From positions 62,001 to 126,000 of the forward strand of contig JACCIC010000027.1 in assembly GCA_018907035.1 (NCBI GenBank): 64,000 nucleotides of DNA, written 5' to 3'. The first letter of the stretch is position 1; every line of letters starts with the position of its first letter. This DNA comes from Sycobia sp. Sy_11 (lineage: Eukaryota; Arthropoda; Insecta; Hymenoptera; Epichrysomallidae). Below are positions 12,470-28,224 of this stretch, one piece after another. Both the position numbers and the translations under genes were made by a program. Below the pieces are notes generated by a model, which ran no database searches, was not told where the DNA came from, and saw nothing but the letters and a program-made list of their open reading frames with translations.

Positions 12470-12836
12470 ATAATGATGGAACTAAGTGAGATAGAGGAGG
12501 TAAATAAAAATTCTTAGGAAAATTAAGCATTACTTCCTCAACATCCCTTCCTATCAATTATTCATAACCATTTCAAAGGTAATATGCCTTTTTTCTTATT
12601 ATTTTCCATTATTATTCCTTCAAAAATTACATCCAATATTGTTGTGTTATAATCTATAAACAAATTTTTTTTAAATAATTAACGTACTAACTCCTTTGAA
12701 ATGTTATTTAACAGAGTGAAAAATTCAGTTCTAACAATACTTCACTGTGTGAAACTAAAGAGTATTTTTCAAATACTGCAGGATCTAATATCGAACCGTT
12801 TGCAGATACATTATTCAATCAATTCTAAACAGTAAG

Positions 12837-12840
<4 letters not shown>

Positions 12841-12890
<50 letters not shown>
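12841..12890. repeat. (TA)n microsatellite
   Basis: Perfect 50-bp TA run within an intron of the transposon gene, 10 bp after the donor of exon 2. Confidence 0.92.
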
Positions 12891-12894
<4 letters not shown>

Positions 12895-13784
12895 AATGTA
12901 TATACATAAGCAGATGTTTATTATTGTAAATTACTAATATATGCATATTTTATGTTCCAGGGCTTACTACATTACTTACAAATAAATACTAGGGGTAAGG
13001 AAATTTTAAAAGAATATAATTTACATAAATTTTTGCCAAAAAATACTAGAAGCAAGTTAGTCAGACTAGTAATTCAAAGAGAAAAGGATTGGCTTTTTAG
13101 AAATATTTCACGTGACGAACAACTAGAAAAATTCCAGTTAGTGAATAATTTATAAAAATTATTTAAGGTTTTGAAACAACAATGAATATAAATTATTAAT
13201 AATCTGTTAAAGAATTTCTAAGGCTAGATTTACGACGCTCTCAAATGAAATAGCAGGTATTTTTGCAAATGAAACGGCAGCAACTTACTATACGTCCTTT
13301 AAAGCCATACGAAATCAACGAATTCCTGCAGGAGGTAAATTATGGGACCACTATAATTATGAGAAGGATCGTTTACGAAGAGTTGGATTGTTGGCTAAGA
13401 GTAAAAATAACGAAGATACTGCTTTTTATTTAACTACTACAGAAGGTAAGTCAGCGTATTTGATATTAATGATAAATGCATATAAATTTAAAACTTTTTA
13501 AACATTATAATCATCGCCTATTTTTATTTTTCTTAATTCATAATTCTCATTGCTCGTTCTTCAGATTTAAATAAGTTAGACTGGTTGAAAAATAACTTAG
13601 ATGACTGGAATAAAGTGACAGACTATTGGAGAGACACGCATGAAATCCGGCGACAGCAGCTTATAGTGGATGCAGTATCAACAACTAGTTATATAGAAAA
13701 GTATCTCTGTTTACAAGTGCAAGAAGGTTATAAGCTGGTATGAGTATAGTAAAACTGTTTTAATTGTGAATCAAATCAAAATTA

Positions 13785-15074
13785 TTAGGAGTGTGAATAA
13801 GTCTTTCCAGTTTTTTGTAAGAGATGGCGCCACCAATACTGTGCGAGTATTCAATGGTTACATATGTCATAATCAAAGCTTATTCATATGTCAACAATTC
13901 CATACTAACACATTAGTTAAAATTTTTTCGCATCATAAATTTTTGATATCGTGAAAATGTCGAAATTTGAGCCGAGTCAACGTCATTTGCGGGAAGTTTC
14001 ACTTTATTGGTTCAATTTGAAGAAATCTGCTGCCGAGACGCATCGATTGCTTCAGGAGGCTTATGGAGAAGGTTGTGTCGATGATTCAAGTGTTCGCGGA
14101 TGGTTTCGACGCTTCAAAAGCGGTGATTTCGACGTGGAAGACAAGGAGCGTTCCGGGCGGCCGCAAATCTTTGAAGATCGAGAATTGTCGACTTTACTTG
14201 ATGAAGATTCTTGTCAAACGCAAGAAGAACTTGCTGAAACATTGGGAGTTGACCGAACAACCATTTCCAAGCGTTTGAAAGCCATGGGAATGATCCAAAA
14301 GCAAGGAAATTGGGTGCCGTACGAACTGAAGCTGAGAGACGTCAAACGACGTTTTTTCACTTGCGAACAGCTGCTTCAGCGACATAAAAGAAAGGGTTTT
14401 CTGCATCGTATCGTGACTGGCGATGAAAAGTGGATACGTTACGATAATCCGAAGTGAAGAAAATCATGGGGACTACCCGGCCATGCATCATCATCGACGG
14501 CCAAGCCAAATATTCATGGCGCCAAGCTCATGCTCTGTATATGGTGGGACCAGCTAGGTGTGGTTTACTATGAGCTTCTGAAACCGAATGAAAGGATCAC
14601 AGGCGAGGTCTATCGACGACAATTGATGCGTTTGAGCCACGCACTGCGAGAAAAACGGCCACAATACTCCGACAGGCACGACAAAGTTATTTTGCAACAT
14701 GACAATGCTCGCCCACATGTTGCACCGCCGGTGAAAACATACTTAGAAACGCTCAAATGGGAAGTCCTACCCCACCCGCCGTATAGTCCAGACGTTGCTC
14801 CGTCTGATTACCATCTCTTCAGATCGATGACGCATGACCTGGCTGACCAGCACTTCCATTCCTACGAGGAAGCCAAAAAATCGGTGGATGACTGGATAGA
14901 GGCCAAACCGGTCGAATTTTTTCGCAACGGGATTCGTATGTTGCCAGAAAGATGGGAAAAAGTTGTAGCTAGCGATGGCCAATACTTTCAATAATTCATT
15001 TGTAACCATTTTTTCACAATAAAGGCTGAAAATTTGAAAAAAAAAAAACGGGAAAGACTTATTCACATACCTGA
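13785..15074 (+). mobile_element. near-intact 1290-bp mariner (mariner 2), nested
   Basis: Termini TTAGGAGTGTGAATAAGTC (left) and the complement of TCAGGTATGTGAATAAGTC (right) form inverted repeats continuing through TTTCC. Both are flanked by TA (13783-13784 and 15075-15076), the mariner target duplication. Length 1290 bp matches full-length mariners. It contains a transposase frame with a single nonsense codon and is inserted in the last intron of the TTAA-transposon gene, in the same orientation. Few lesions and intact ends point to recent insertion. Confidence 0.93.
13957..14994 (+). pseudogene. mariner transposase, one in-frame stop
   Basis: About 345 codons from ATG 13957 (an upstream in-frame ATG at 13951 is also possible), the usual mariner length. 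The N-terminal double helix-turn-helix (LYWFNLKKSAAETHRLL; LGVDRTTISKRLKAMG) would bind the terminal repeats. The catalytic triad is D34D: HRIVTGDEKW (first Asp), ILQHDNARPH (second Asp) and, exactly 34 residues later, PSDYHLF (third Asp). WVPYEL and YSPDVAPSDYHLF are family signatures. The C-terminal LPERWEKVVASDGQYF is complete. The only lesion seen is TGA at 14455-14457, just after DNPK. The encoded protein would be cut after the first Asp, so this copy is inactive unless the stop is read through; its ends could still be mobilised by an active relative. Confidence 0.93.
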
Positions 15075-15801
15075 TACAAATATTGTATTTAGTATGCATA
15101 TTCTTTGCGACACACATAAGTATTTAACCGTATTGATTGAAGAATACTTGTCATTCCTTGAAGAGATATTTCCGAATTCCATAAAACCGAAGCATCATTT
15201 TTTACTTCATTATCCTCGTATAATGGAATTCTTTGGACCTCTGTCAAGAATATGCTGTCTAAGATTTGAGGCAAAACATAAATGTGGAAAAGATATTTCT
15301 AAATCAACTGCAAGTAGATTAAATATCAACAAGACTGTGGCTATTAAATATCAAATTGAACAGCATTGCAGATTTTTTAATCATAAATTAGATTATACCT
15401 CTCATGAAATGGGTAAAAAAAAAGAAATGTCTATTTTCCATATAAAAAATTATGAAAAATATTCGAACATATTCTTGACTAAAACTGAAATCACAGTAAC
15501 CAACTGGATAAAAGTTAATGGAAATAGAATAAGTAAACATATTATTTTAGTTCAATTTTCAGAGGAAGGCCCTGAATTTTTTATAGTTTCTGAAATTATA
15601 GTACAAGAAAATAATTTTTCTATTTTATGTAACCAATTTTTAGACTGTTTTTATGATACGCATTTTGCAGTATTTAAAATATACGACTACAATAATATAA
15701 GATACAATGTCTTAAACAAATTAGAAGTAGAAAGTTGTTCTGTTTCTACTATAAAACTTTTATCCAATGGTTATTACTACATACCAAAAAATTGGTATTG
15801 A

Positions 15802-16840
15802 ATTTATTTAATATTATATAAAAGCATGCACGACGTTTTAAAAATATCATATTATTGAAAATAATAGAAGCTTCAAAATACAATTTTATTCAAAATATTA
15901 TATTTTTTTCAATATGTATTATTTTATTTCTCTGCATTGTAAAGATAGTGTATTATACAGATATTAAAAAAATTTGCTCGTTGTTGTTATTAACTTTCCC
16001 TTTGTATACTATTATTATTAGAAAAAAATTTAATTATTTTCATTTTAAATTATATTATTTTTAGTTTGTTAAATTTGAACTGCGAACATATTTTCTGTTA
16101 AGAATATCAAATTTTACTAGCAACAATAAAAATTTATTATATATATAATTATTAAATAGTAAATTTTAATTTGAATCAAAAATAAATAATTAAAACGAGC
16201 CCCTACTTAATAAGACTGTACGCTCATTTTACAGTCATGTTGAATGGGCCTTCCATCATATATACATCATAAACAGTAGACACTAGGCGGCTTCCCTATA
16301 ACTCGCAAGTGGCAAAGAACACATCTGATTTGTATATAAGGGTTTGAGCATCTTTTCTAACCATATTCATAATTATAAGTGTGTGAATTATCCTGCGAAT
16401 AATGTATAATATGTGTATACCGACGTTTATATAGAGAAATGTGTATAGAATGTATAATTGTAAATATTATATTGATGTATGTATAAAAACGTACGTTAAA
16501 GTGTACATTCGTTCGTCTGTGTGGTGTGTTATTCAAAAAATAAATTATAGTAATTTAACGATTGAAAGTTCAAAATCAAAACACATCTCTACAATGTCTA
16601 TTTATTTATTGGAGACACTTTTTTTTTAATTTATTGATTCAGATTACTAATAAAATTTCAAATTGTCAAATGCAAAATTTACAATTGAAGTTAAGTAAAG
16701 TAACAGTATAAAATGTACCATTCTATTCAGTAAATTATATAACACTATGATTTTTACCATACTGTTAATTGAAATTTACAAAACTGGCAGTCCGTGATTA
16801 AATCACTATAATTTCTCGTAAAATTTCCTGAAGTATTTTT
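15802..16840. other. 3' part of TTAA transposon, noncoding
   Basis: AT-rich DNA between the transposon-gene stop and the inner inverted block of the right end. Short frames at 15855-16064 and 16441-16629 are Ile/Phe/Tyr-rich and not supported as genes. A less AT-rich patch at about 16196-16400 contains ordinary unique-looking sequence with no feature I recognise. Confidence 0.4.
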
Positions 16841-17490
16841 AAAATTTACTAGGAAATTTCTCTCCGTGTATATATTTTACATTCATGATATAATATATAC
16901 TGTACATGATGAACATAAAATGAAAAGTATAATGATAATAAAATTAATTAAGTTATTCTTAAAAATAATTGTAATATTAATTAATAATAATTATTAATTT
17001 CATTTCATTATTAATAATTATTAATAATATTTGGATATAGCGCAGCTGTGGTATAGCGGAGCTAATAATTGGATATAGGTGAACCTTTTTACTTGCGTCT
17101 TGCTAAATTTGAAGTTAAAATGTTAATTAAATGGCAAGTGATAATAAACAAAAGTTTAAACAAAAAATTTCTGAACTTATGTTGGTCATGTGAAAATGTG
17201 CAAAGGCTCAAAATATTTATTTTTTTTAAACTTAATAAAATGCATTTTTTTTCAATATTGTAACGTTAAAAACTTCAGAGATATCGTCCCTAGCAACGGT
17301 GTTTTTCACTTTAAACAAAAGAAATATTTAGTTTAAAAATCTGCTTTTTTCAACTTTGATTACTATTAATATTCTCTAACGGTAGTATTTTACTGTATGA
17401 AAAAATGCCCAGCCATTGACAAACCTTGCAATGGTTAATTTTCAATATAATTTAATTGTACTTATGTCGACTGCCCATATACAAATTAAT

Positions 17491-17970
17491 AAATATTTTT
17501 TTATTGGTCTTACAGTCCAATCAATTCAATCTAGAAATAAAAATAAAAATAAAAATTAAATAAAAATTAAAAATAAAAATTAAATTAAAAATTATAATGA
17601 CAGTCAGACTGTCCTTGTTTACATTTACCCCTGTAGACTAATCTGAAAATAAAATATTAGCTGAAAAAATTCTTTGTTAGTAAAGTGCAGTCTGACTTTC
17701 CCCAGCACCCTTACCTAATTGAAGACCTGTCCAACGTTTCGAGCTGGCTACGGCTCCTCATCAGGGATGATGATTTTTTCAGCTAATATTTTATTTTCAG
17801 ATTAGTCTACAGGGGTGAATGTAAACAAGGACAGTCTGACTGTGATTATAATATTTAATTTAATTTTTAATTTAATTTTTATTTTTAATTTTTATTTTAT
17901 TTTCATTTTGATTTTTATTTTTATTTTTAGATTGAATGGATTGGACAGTAAGACCAATAAAAAAATATTT
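17491..17970. mobile_element. palindromic MITE, copy A
   Basis: A ~480-bp near-perfect fold-back. Ends share aaatatttttttattggtctta (left 17491-17512; right complement 17949-17970). Arms carry the self-complementary core GACAGTCAGACTGTCC (17599-17614) and its partner at 17850-17862, flanked by A/T-rich (AAATA)n-like runs. The loop holds a unique ~100-bp segment with CGTTTCGAGCTGGC...CTCATCAGGG. No coding capacity. The same ends and core recur at 42340-42825 and 61325-61738. Confidence 0.8.
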
Positions 17971-18050
17971 CTTAATTTTCAATATAAATAATTTTGTAAC
18001 AGGTCACCATATTGAAATTACATTTTGTAATTTGTAACATATTATGAATA

Positions 18051-21900
<3,850 letters not shown>

Positions 21901-21921
21901 AGATAAAAATCCCAAACTAAC

Positions 21922-22594
21922 CTGTAATGGATGCCTGTTTCTTCGACATCATTGACGATCTAAGCCGTTCCCTGTTGCGATTTTTCGTCTGTAAACTCAG
22001 CTCAGCTATCGGTGAACCAACATCGGCTGTTGCCTCCCCTATAAGAGGCACGCGAACGTCCTGTGGTGGCGTCCTCTCCGTCGCGAATTGCGGCTGTTGC
22101 TGCAGTTTCGAGCTTGATATCATTATTGATGACATATTCAGGAGCGTCTGCTCTGTACTATCTGGCCTACGAAACGGTGATTGTCTTGGTGAACCTGAGC
22201 GTAGCGACATCGGCGTGGACTGTTTCCTCAAATAAGGCATTCCTCGCAAAGCGTACGGCTCAGGCACAACATCATTCGCAGTGATCAATTCCCACTTGAA
22301 TCGGGAACTTTCGTCTGAGCTAGGCATTCCCAATCTGAAATCAAAGCCCCAGCGTTCAGCATCTAAAATAGACTGAGCTTGAAGCTCGCGCTCAGCCAAT
22401 GCTCGGGCAGCCATGTGGTCCACAGGTCCGAAGAGATCACGACGTACGCGCGCCAGAGCGGCACGATTCGGAGCCGCACGACTGCCTATCATAGAGGTTG
22501 TATCAGGTCCAGGTCCTGTGCTAACTGCGACCAGTCCTCCAAGATTACGACTAACCTCCGTCATCATTGCAGGATTTAGCACGCGCGTGCTCAT
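21922..22594 (-). CDS. dap: dacapo, main coding exon (CDK inhibitor domain)
   Basis: Minus-strand exon of 224 codons plus one base, joined to 5132-5032 for a 257-residue protein (fly Dacapo is of similar size). Residues about 50-115 form the CDI domain: RRDLFGPVDH (cyclin-binding RxLFG, residues ~51-60), RWGFDF (residues ~81-86, CDK-binding), FKWELI (~99-104) and PEPY (111-114, the segment that in p27 reaches the kinase). The rest is Ser/Pro-rich with SP/TP sites (SGSPRQSPF, TPPQ), likely CDK targets. The exon ends KKQASIT plus one base, before GTTAGT. Start chosen at 22594 (MSTRVLNP); an upstream in-frame Met at 22642 adds 16 residues unlike the family, and a possible acceptor (cactag) lies between them. 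Role: binds Cyclin E-Cdk2 in the nucleus and stops cell cycles before differentiation (family knowledge). Confidence 0.93.
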
Positions 22595-23330
22595 ATTACT
22601 ACCTAGTGCAAGGAAATAACTGAACGGACGCAACAATAGCAAATTTTGTTACCGCAATGTGTCTGCGTAAATCTACCTTATAAGTTATACGTTAGTTTAA
22701 CCTCACAACCCACCCCACTGCGTGGTCGTTTGATGACTGTTCTGACTATTCTATATAATACAGTTGTAACAATACACATCTACGCTAGACAATAGATATC
22801 TGCGCAACGCGAGCGCGCATCAGACAGTAAAACACACGTTCGAAGTTGAACTCGTTCGTTATATTATATAGTTTCGATGTTTCAAAAATCTGTATCTAGA
22901 TCGGGACTCGACGCTCGATTGAATTTTATAAGTAGGTAGTTCTAATCCAAAAGAGCGCGTGATTAGTGGTTGCGCGATTTCTTAAACCCAACGACCGTGG
23001 TGTACTTATACCCGACTAACCAAGCTTACAACTTTCTCGTTCTCCTTCTTGTACCACTATAATTTTACACTGATCTCGATTCTCGACTCGACCTCGAAGC
23101 TTTGGAAAACGATTTGGACGAAGAATATTACAGCAACTGTTGCAGTTTGCATCGGTGCAGCGACGCTCGGAATGCTCGGATCAGCTTAATTCGTAAACTT
23201 GGCAACGATGTACAGCGAGAGAATACTGGGTAAAACTATAGGCTATACTATAGACGGCATGGCAGCAAGAAAGATACTAACTAGGAATAACCATGAAATA
23301 ATCTATGTGGACTATACACTTATTACAGTC
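22595..23330 (-). promoter_or_regulatory. 5' UTR and promoter region of dacapo (inferred)
   Basis: On the minus strand this lies immediately upstream of the dacapo start codon. It is clearly richer in GC and in CpG (for example tacgcgcgcc, gcgagcgcgc, cgactcgacctcg) than the flanking AT-rich DNA, which begins abruptly beyond about 23400. Such an island-like boundary is usual at active insect promoters. I cannot point to a TATA box or start site. Confidence 0.45.
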
Positions 23331-26060
23331 ATCGCTTCTGAAGAACTTCTATTATAATTTATATGTGACGATATATTACAAATATGCACGGAATCCTCTC
23401 TTGGCTTACGGCGCGGCAATAATTGACTTATCCTATTAGTGCGCATCCAATTAATTTCGTATTTCTACGATTATCGGGTATAGATCATTTGATCAACCAA
23501 CCTCTGTTGCCTTTCTGACTAATATTAGTATACTTTACTGTATACTTTACTACTTTACTTTAGACTTTGTTTCTGTCGATTTTTAAAGATCTCAGCTTGG
23601 ATCTCTGTTATGCACTTGTAAAATAATTTTATTTCAATTTCCTTATTTTTTCACTATTATTGAATAACTTAACAATTTGACCCATTGACAGCATAGATTA
23701 AAACTTTCATGAATAGGCACTTCAATTGATTAACTTTCCTTATTGTCTTTTGAATACAGTAGTAATAACTGCCAGTTGCCAGACTGGTACTGAAGGCATA
23801 ATGTCATCATACAGGCATATTGACTAGCTTCGCCGTAGTAAGTGCTAATGTGCTATATGCATGCTATATATGTTACGCTGTGGCAGTTTCGAATCCAGCA
23901 GTGCACGCAGGCACACTGCGCATAAAGAATGAGTTTTGTATTTCAATATAATAAAGCATATTTTACTAAGTCTTTTCAAATTCACATTGTGCAACGTCGC
24001 ACAAGTATGTTACATATACCACTAATTAAACAATTTCTTTTAAGAAAGTAATCCTCAATACAAGTATAAGTTTTATTATAATATTGCTTAATAAATATAA
24101 ATATTTAACTATAAATAATATTTTGACTCTAAATTAATTAATTTAATTTATATTTTCTCCTTTCAATTAATATTATTTATAAAATGATCATTAAATTGCT
24201 TTGTTTTAATAACAATTCCATCATTATGGTAATATATATATAATAGTAGTTGAAAAAAAATGGAAAGTAAAATATATATTTTATCACTATCTTTTAATAA
24301 TTTATATGCTATTGTTAAAAATAAAAAAATCTTGAACAAGCTTATATAATGATTTTATTTATATATTTGTTAATATTTGTTATAGATTCCAACATTGCAT
24401 ATTCAATAAAAATTAATGTTAATGGTCTCATTGTATTTTTATCTAAAATGTTTGATTATAAAATACATGGATTAAAATCTTTTTTATTATAGTAAAATAT
24501 TACTTAGACATACCATTTATTGATTTTTATGATAATATATGATTTTATTAATGTTATTATTTATAATAAAACCTATACTTGCTTTGAAGTTTACTTTTTT
24601 AAAAGTAATTTTGTAATTACATTTTAATAATTTTATACGATTGTAGATAATGAAATCTATACTGTCATTTAAAATAAAAAATTTAGGTTATTTACATATA
24701 ATGTAGTTAGTATGATAAAATATAATAAAATGATTTATTTACATAAGACTTGTCAAATAAAAGACAAAGAATATTACAATGATTCATGTAAGTATTAAAA
24801 TAAAATCCTATACTTGCTTTAAATTGACTTTTTTTAAAGTAATTTTTCATTAGACTTCGTCAGTTTTATAAACATTAATAATCCCAGAATTACTATAATT
24901 AAAATATTTATATTTTTATCAAATATAAACGATGCCAGCTTTATTAAAAAATGATCATAAAGATAACATCAACTTGAATAATTATTTAAATAACTTTTAT
25001 AAGAGATAGATAAAGTTAATTTTTAAGTAATTTATACATTCATTTCTAAATAACCATATTTATTTATATTTACAAAATAAATAAATATACAAAAATAAGG
25101 AGTTAATAAGATCAAAATCACAAAAGCTTTGCTTTGTTGATTTTGTACTTTCCATTACAATGTTACTGCATATGATTAACCCAAAAAGTACTAAAAACTT
25201 ATAAAAAAGTAGAAAATATGTTTTCAATTATATTATTGTAAGATGAAATGTATAATACATAATTGTTAATGAATATATTCTAGATGTTTATCAATTGAAA
25301 ATATATATTTTTTAATACTGAATTTCTTACAGAGTCTCAGAGTAACATTTTGCACAAAGATACAAACTCTTTAAAGGCAGCACTGATGTTAATGTTATGT
25401 TAAATTGGAACAAAAAATTAATAAAGGATTTTTTAAATAATCTTATTTATTTATATGATACATGTTTTGAATTGAAAATCTGAATTTTATTATAATTCTT
25501 GTGTTATATATATTCTTCCATGATTCAAAAATAACTTTATAAGTTAAATTTTTTGATATACGTTGTACGATATTCTCACGAAAAGTTAAATTGGAATCAA
25601 CAGAAGTTTCACTTTATTTTTGAATTTTTCAGTTGATATCACATTTGAGCCAACATAATATATTAGTTGATGATCTGTAAAGTTAACAATATAAATAAGT
25701 ACTACTAGATATATTAACACATGATCCAATTATAACTTTTAATATCTTAAATATTTATAAATCTTTGGTTAATATTCTTTCAAATGTGAACTTTTAGTAT
25801 CTACAGAAGTTTGAATTTATGATTAAATTTTGTCCGCTGACATCAGATTCAGCTAGCATAATTAAATTTTGATTGTTGATTTCCAAAATAACAATAGAAA
25901 TAAGTACTGTTATACATATTTTATTTCATAATTTAATAATAATTTTTAATGACTTTAGTCTCTTCTTTAACTTTGCTTAACATCTTTTCGAAAATTTAAT
26001 TTGGCATCAAACTTAGAGAATACATGCACAAAGGTTGCCTCCTGTGTTAAAACCTGGTTA
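23331..26060. other. AT-rich intergenic DNA with short local duplications
   Basis: No gene seen. A short direct repeat (cctatacttgcttt...actttttt.aaagtaattttt) occurs at about 24569-24615 and 24808-24850. A diverged tandem duplication of roughly 215 bp spans about 25580-26010 (shared phrases: cagaagttt, gacatcaga/gatatcacat, gtt..caata.aaataagtact). Confidence 0.45.
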
Positions 26061-26065
26061 AAACC

Positions 26066-26094
26066 AAAGATAATAAGGAGAGATTGTCGATGCC
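26066..26094 (+). repeat. AGATAATAAGG repeat family, head fragment
   Basis: AAGATAATAAGGAGAGATTGTCGATGCC. Matches the conserved head of repeats at 26815, 38690, 58714 (minus) and 62456. Only the ~28-bp head is recognisable here. Confidence 0.6.
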
Positions 26095-26522
26095 ATTGTT
26101 ATGTCTCACTCCTGTGAGGCAAGGACTGAAATGCAAAACAATATTGTAGATTTAAATAAGATAAATAAGTTAATTAATTAAAAGATAATTATTTATTAAT
26201 TTAATTCAAAGTTATGATTATGAGTAAATAAGTGAAATTGTAACAATCAGTAAATACTGTTAAATAAAATATTAAAACTACTACTATATGTTAAACGATA
26301 AGAAAGAAAAAATTATAAGAGATATAAAAATGTTTATAATAAAATAAAGACTTTATTTTATAGAAATCTAATGAGAGTGAACGCAGCGGTTCTCTAATTG
26401 AGAGTGAATTCTTGCTCCAAAAAACTACTTCAGTCTCCCCCGCATCACATCGCAAAAATCCACCGCCAGGTATTAGTAGAGTCAATTAGCGCATTGCCTT
26501 TCCTTCTTTCTCCTGCTTTCAA

Positions 26523-26600
26523 GCCATGGTAGTTCAGTGGCAACGCGGCTAGATGCTCATAGACATATTGCGAGAGGTTTAAATCAATGGACGAAATATT
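26523..26600 (+). repeat. tRNA-derived SINE-like fragment
   Basis: An A-box-like TGGTAGTTCAGTGG (26527-26540) and a B-box-like GGTTTAAATC (26576-26585) are spaced about 36 bp apart, as in RNA polymerase III internal promoters. The arms do not make a full cloverleaf, so a tRNA-derived SINE head or decayed tRNA is more likely than a working tRNA. Confidence 0.45.
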
Positions 26601-26810
26601 AAAACGTTTGTATCAACTCTCGACCGTATTCTAAATATATATAACGAACTATATCTTATGTCCGTGCCGCTAATGAGTGTTTTTATAGAAATAGTTTAAA
26701 ATACTAATAATAATATAAATTACTTTAATTATTAATTAATCCTATTTTACATTTCTTTTTATTCATTTTTTACATATTTATTTCCAATTCCACGACTTTA
26801 CATTCTATAC

Positions 26811-27103
26811 TACTAGCAGAGATAATAAGGGGAGATCGCCGACGCTTATGGGCCAGACTGCAGTAAAAATTTTCGACTGAAAACGAGGGCCTCTGGTGGC
26901 CAAAGCGAGATACTGTCCATTTCGTGCGATATTCCAGATGTTGTTTTTCAACCTCGTGCGATGGTGCGATCAAGGGGGGAGACGACTGTCTTCGGCGCGT
27001 ACAGAGGAAAAGCTTGTCGAGACAATAGGCTGGCAGCGGGGGGTGCAATAAAAGATGAGTAGCTTATACTGACCAAAAAGAAATTTTATTGCTACATTTA
27101 TAA

Positions 27104-27143
<40 letters not shown>

Positions 27144-27180
27144 GCAGCAGCTAGCAAGCAGCTTGCAGTTTTGAAAATCC
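26811..27180 (+). repeat. AGATAATAAGG repeat, long copy 1
   Basis: Begins AGCAGAGATAATAAGGGGAG, continues through a GC-rich body (to about 27060), ttgctacattta, a (TA)n tract (27111-27139) and cgcagcagctagcaagcagc. The whole unit reappears in inverted orientation at 58335-58716 with high similarity, including sequence on both sides of the (TA)n. The end contains 'gtgcaataaaag' before the AT tract. No coding capacity evident; open frames across it are not conserved between copies. Confidence 0.75.
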
Positions 27181-27194
27181 AAGGGGATTAACAT

Positions 27195-28210
27195 GGATTA
27201 CTCCATGTTGGTGGGTGTTGCCATATCATGTACCTGCATGTACCCGCGAGTGTCCTCTATACTGTTTCGTTTCTTTCTCTCACCTGCCTCACTGTTTATT
27301 AGCTGTCCATCTGCCCGCACGTTGTACGAGGCCTCGCAGGCAGTTTACCGATATACATGCAACAAATGTTGCCATCATTTTGTTATTTTTTTTTTTTTTG
27401 TTAATTTTGCAGTAAAAAATACCCTATCATTTAATCCTGACCGTATAGAATATGTATTTAAAATTTGAAGGCGATCGAAATATTAACTTACATTCAGGAA
27501 ACACACGATTTTCTTAAACCAAGAGAATAGATTTTCTTAAGAACAAAAATTCAGTCAAGTTAATATTTCTTTAATTATAATGTTCTAATTACTTAAATTT
27601 AGCTCATCATAATCTAAAAATAAGCATTTTCATTTTCTAGAAAACGTTTCTTTCAAACAAGCTGATTAAAATTCAAATGGAAAACCGAGTTTCTTAAATT
27701 TAGTAATCATATACCTGAACACAATACTTTTGATTCTCTAAAAAAGGCTTTAGAGAATCAAACGAATATTTTCTAGAAATTAGTATTTAATTGTTTTTAT
27801 ACAGTATATATAGAACAGAGTTACGCAATACATATATAAATAAATATGTTCTTAATCTAAGAAAACAAAATTTTCAATCAGAAGGTTCTTATATTAAAAC
27901 AAAAAAGTAATGCATTGCATTTAGAAAATCTAATAGCTGGAATTGCAAATAATCTAAATACTTAAATTATAGATTGATCAAATCTGTGGTCAAAGATTTT
28001 TCTGATGCTATCAAAAGAACAATATTATCGAATTAATTAAATAAAAATTTTCTTAGTTTAAGAAATAGTTTTTTCGAAATAATTCATTAAAATTATATAC
28101 TGCTAAAATTCTAATATAAAGTAAATATTACTTGATTCAAGAAATTTATGCGATTTTCTGTACTAAATAAATATTTTTTTTAACCAAGTAATCGCATAAA
28201 CTTTAACCAA
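27195..28210. other. AT-rich DNA with recurring ttttctt/aagaaaat motifs
   Basis: From about 27480 on, many short, diverged copies of attttctta(g)aa...aagaaaat occur in both orientations, resembling the arms of the hairpin element to the right. A 91-codon open frame at 27193-27468 (+) has no domain I recognise. Confidence 0.35.
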
Positions 28211-28224
28211 GTAAGTAGTTACTA

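Larger units (their letters stand above)
12473..15801 (+). pseudogene. multi-exon transposon-encoded protein, interrupted
   Basis: Six exons join in phase: 12473-12499 (MMELSEIEE), 12715-12831, 12961-13140, 13223-13445, 13565-13737 and about 15121-15801, all with GT...AG borders (gtaaat, gtaagt, gtgaat, gtaagt, gtatga). Recognisable patterns are RGKEILKEYN, FTTLSNEIAGIFANE plus GKLWDHYNYEKDRLRRVGL in exon 4, and PKHHFLLHYPRIMEFFGPLS followed by RFEAKH in the last exon. These motifs occur in a family of repetitive, function-unknown proteins of insect genomes (recollection, not a search). The central part such proteins usually carry is absent here. A TAA at 12826-12828 in exon 2 breaks the frame, and a mariner sits in the last intron. 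The gene lies between the TTAA-type inverted ends, so it is probably the element's own gene. Function unknown; a transposition role is inference. Confidence 0.6.
11498..17310 (+). mobile_element. 5.8-kb TTAA-flanked DNA transposon (unassigned; Kolobok- or piggyBac-like target site)
   Basis: Ends are inverted repeats beginning AGTGAAAAACRCC and continuing through CTAGGGACGAT (left 11498 onward, right reading inward from 17310). The first 28 positions differ at about three bases. Each end abuts TTAA (11494-11497 and 17311-17314), the target duplication of Kolobok and piggyBac superfamilies. Similarity between the two ends continues imperfectly for about 200 bp (11498-11690 vs 17084-17310). A second matched inverted block, cacggagagRaatttcctag, lies deeper (near 11834 and 16850-16870). 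The interior holds a spliced gene (12473-15801) and a nested mariner (13785-15074). Without the mariner the element is about 4.5 kb. Superfamily is inferred only from TTAA and terminus; I do not recognise a standard transposase core. Confidence 0.75.
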
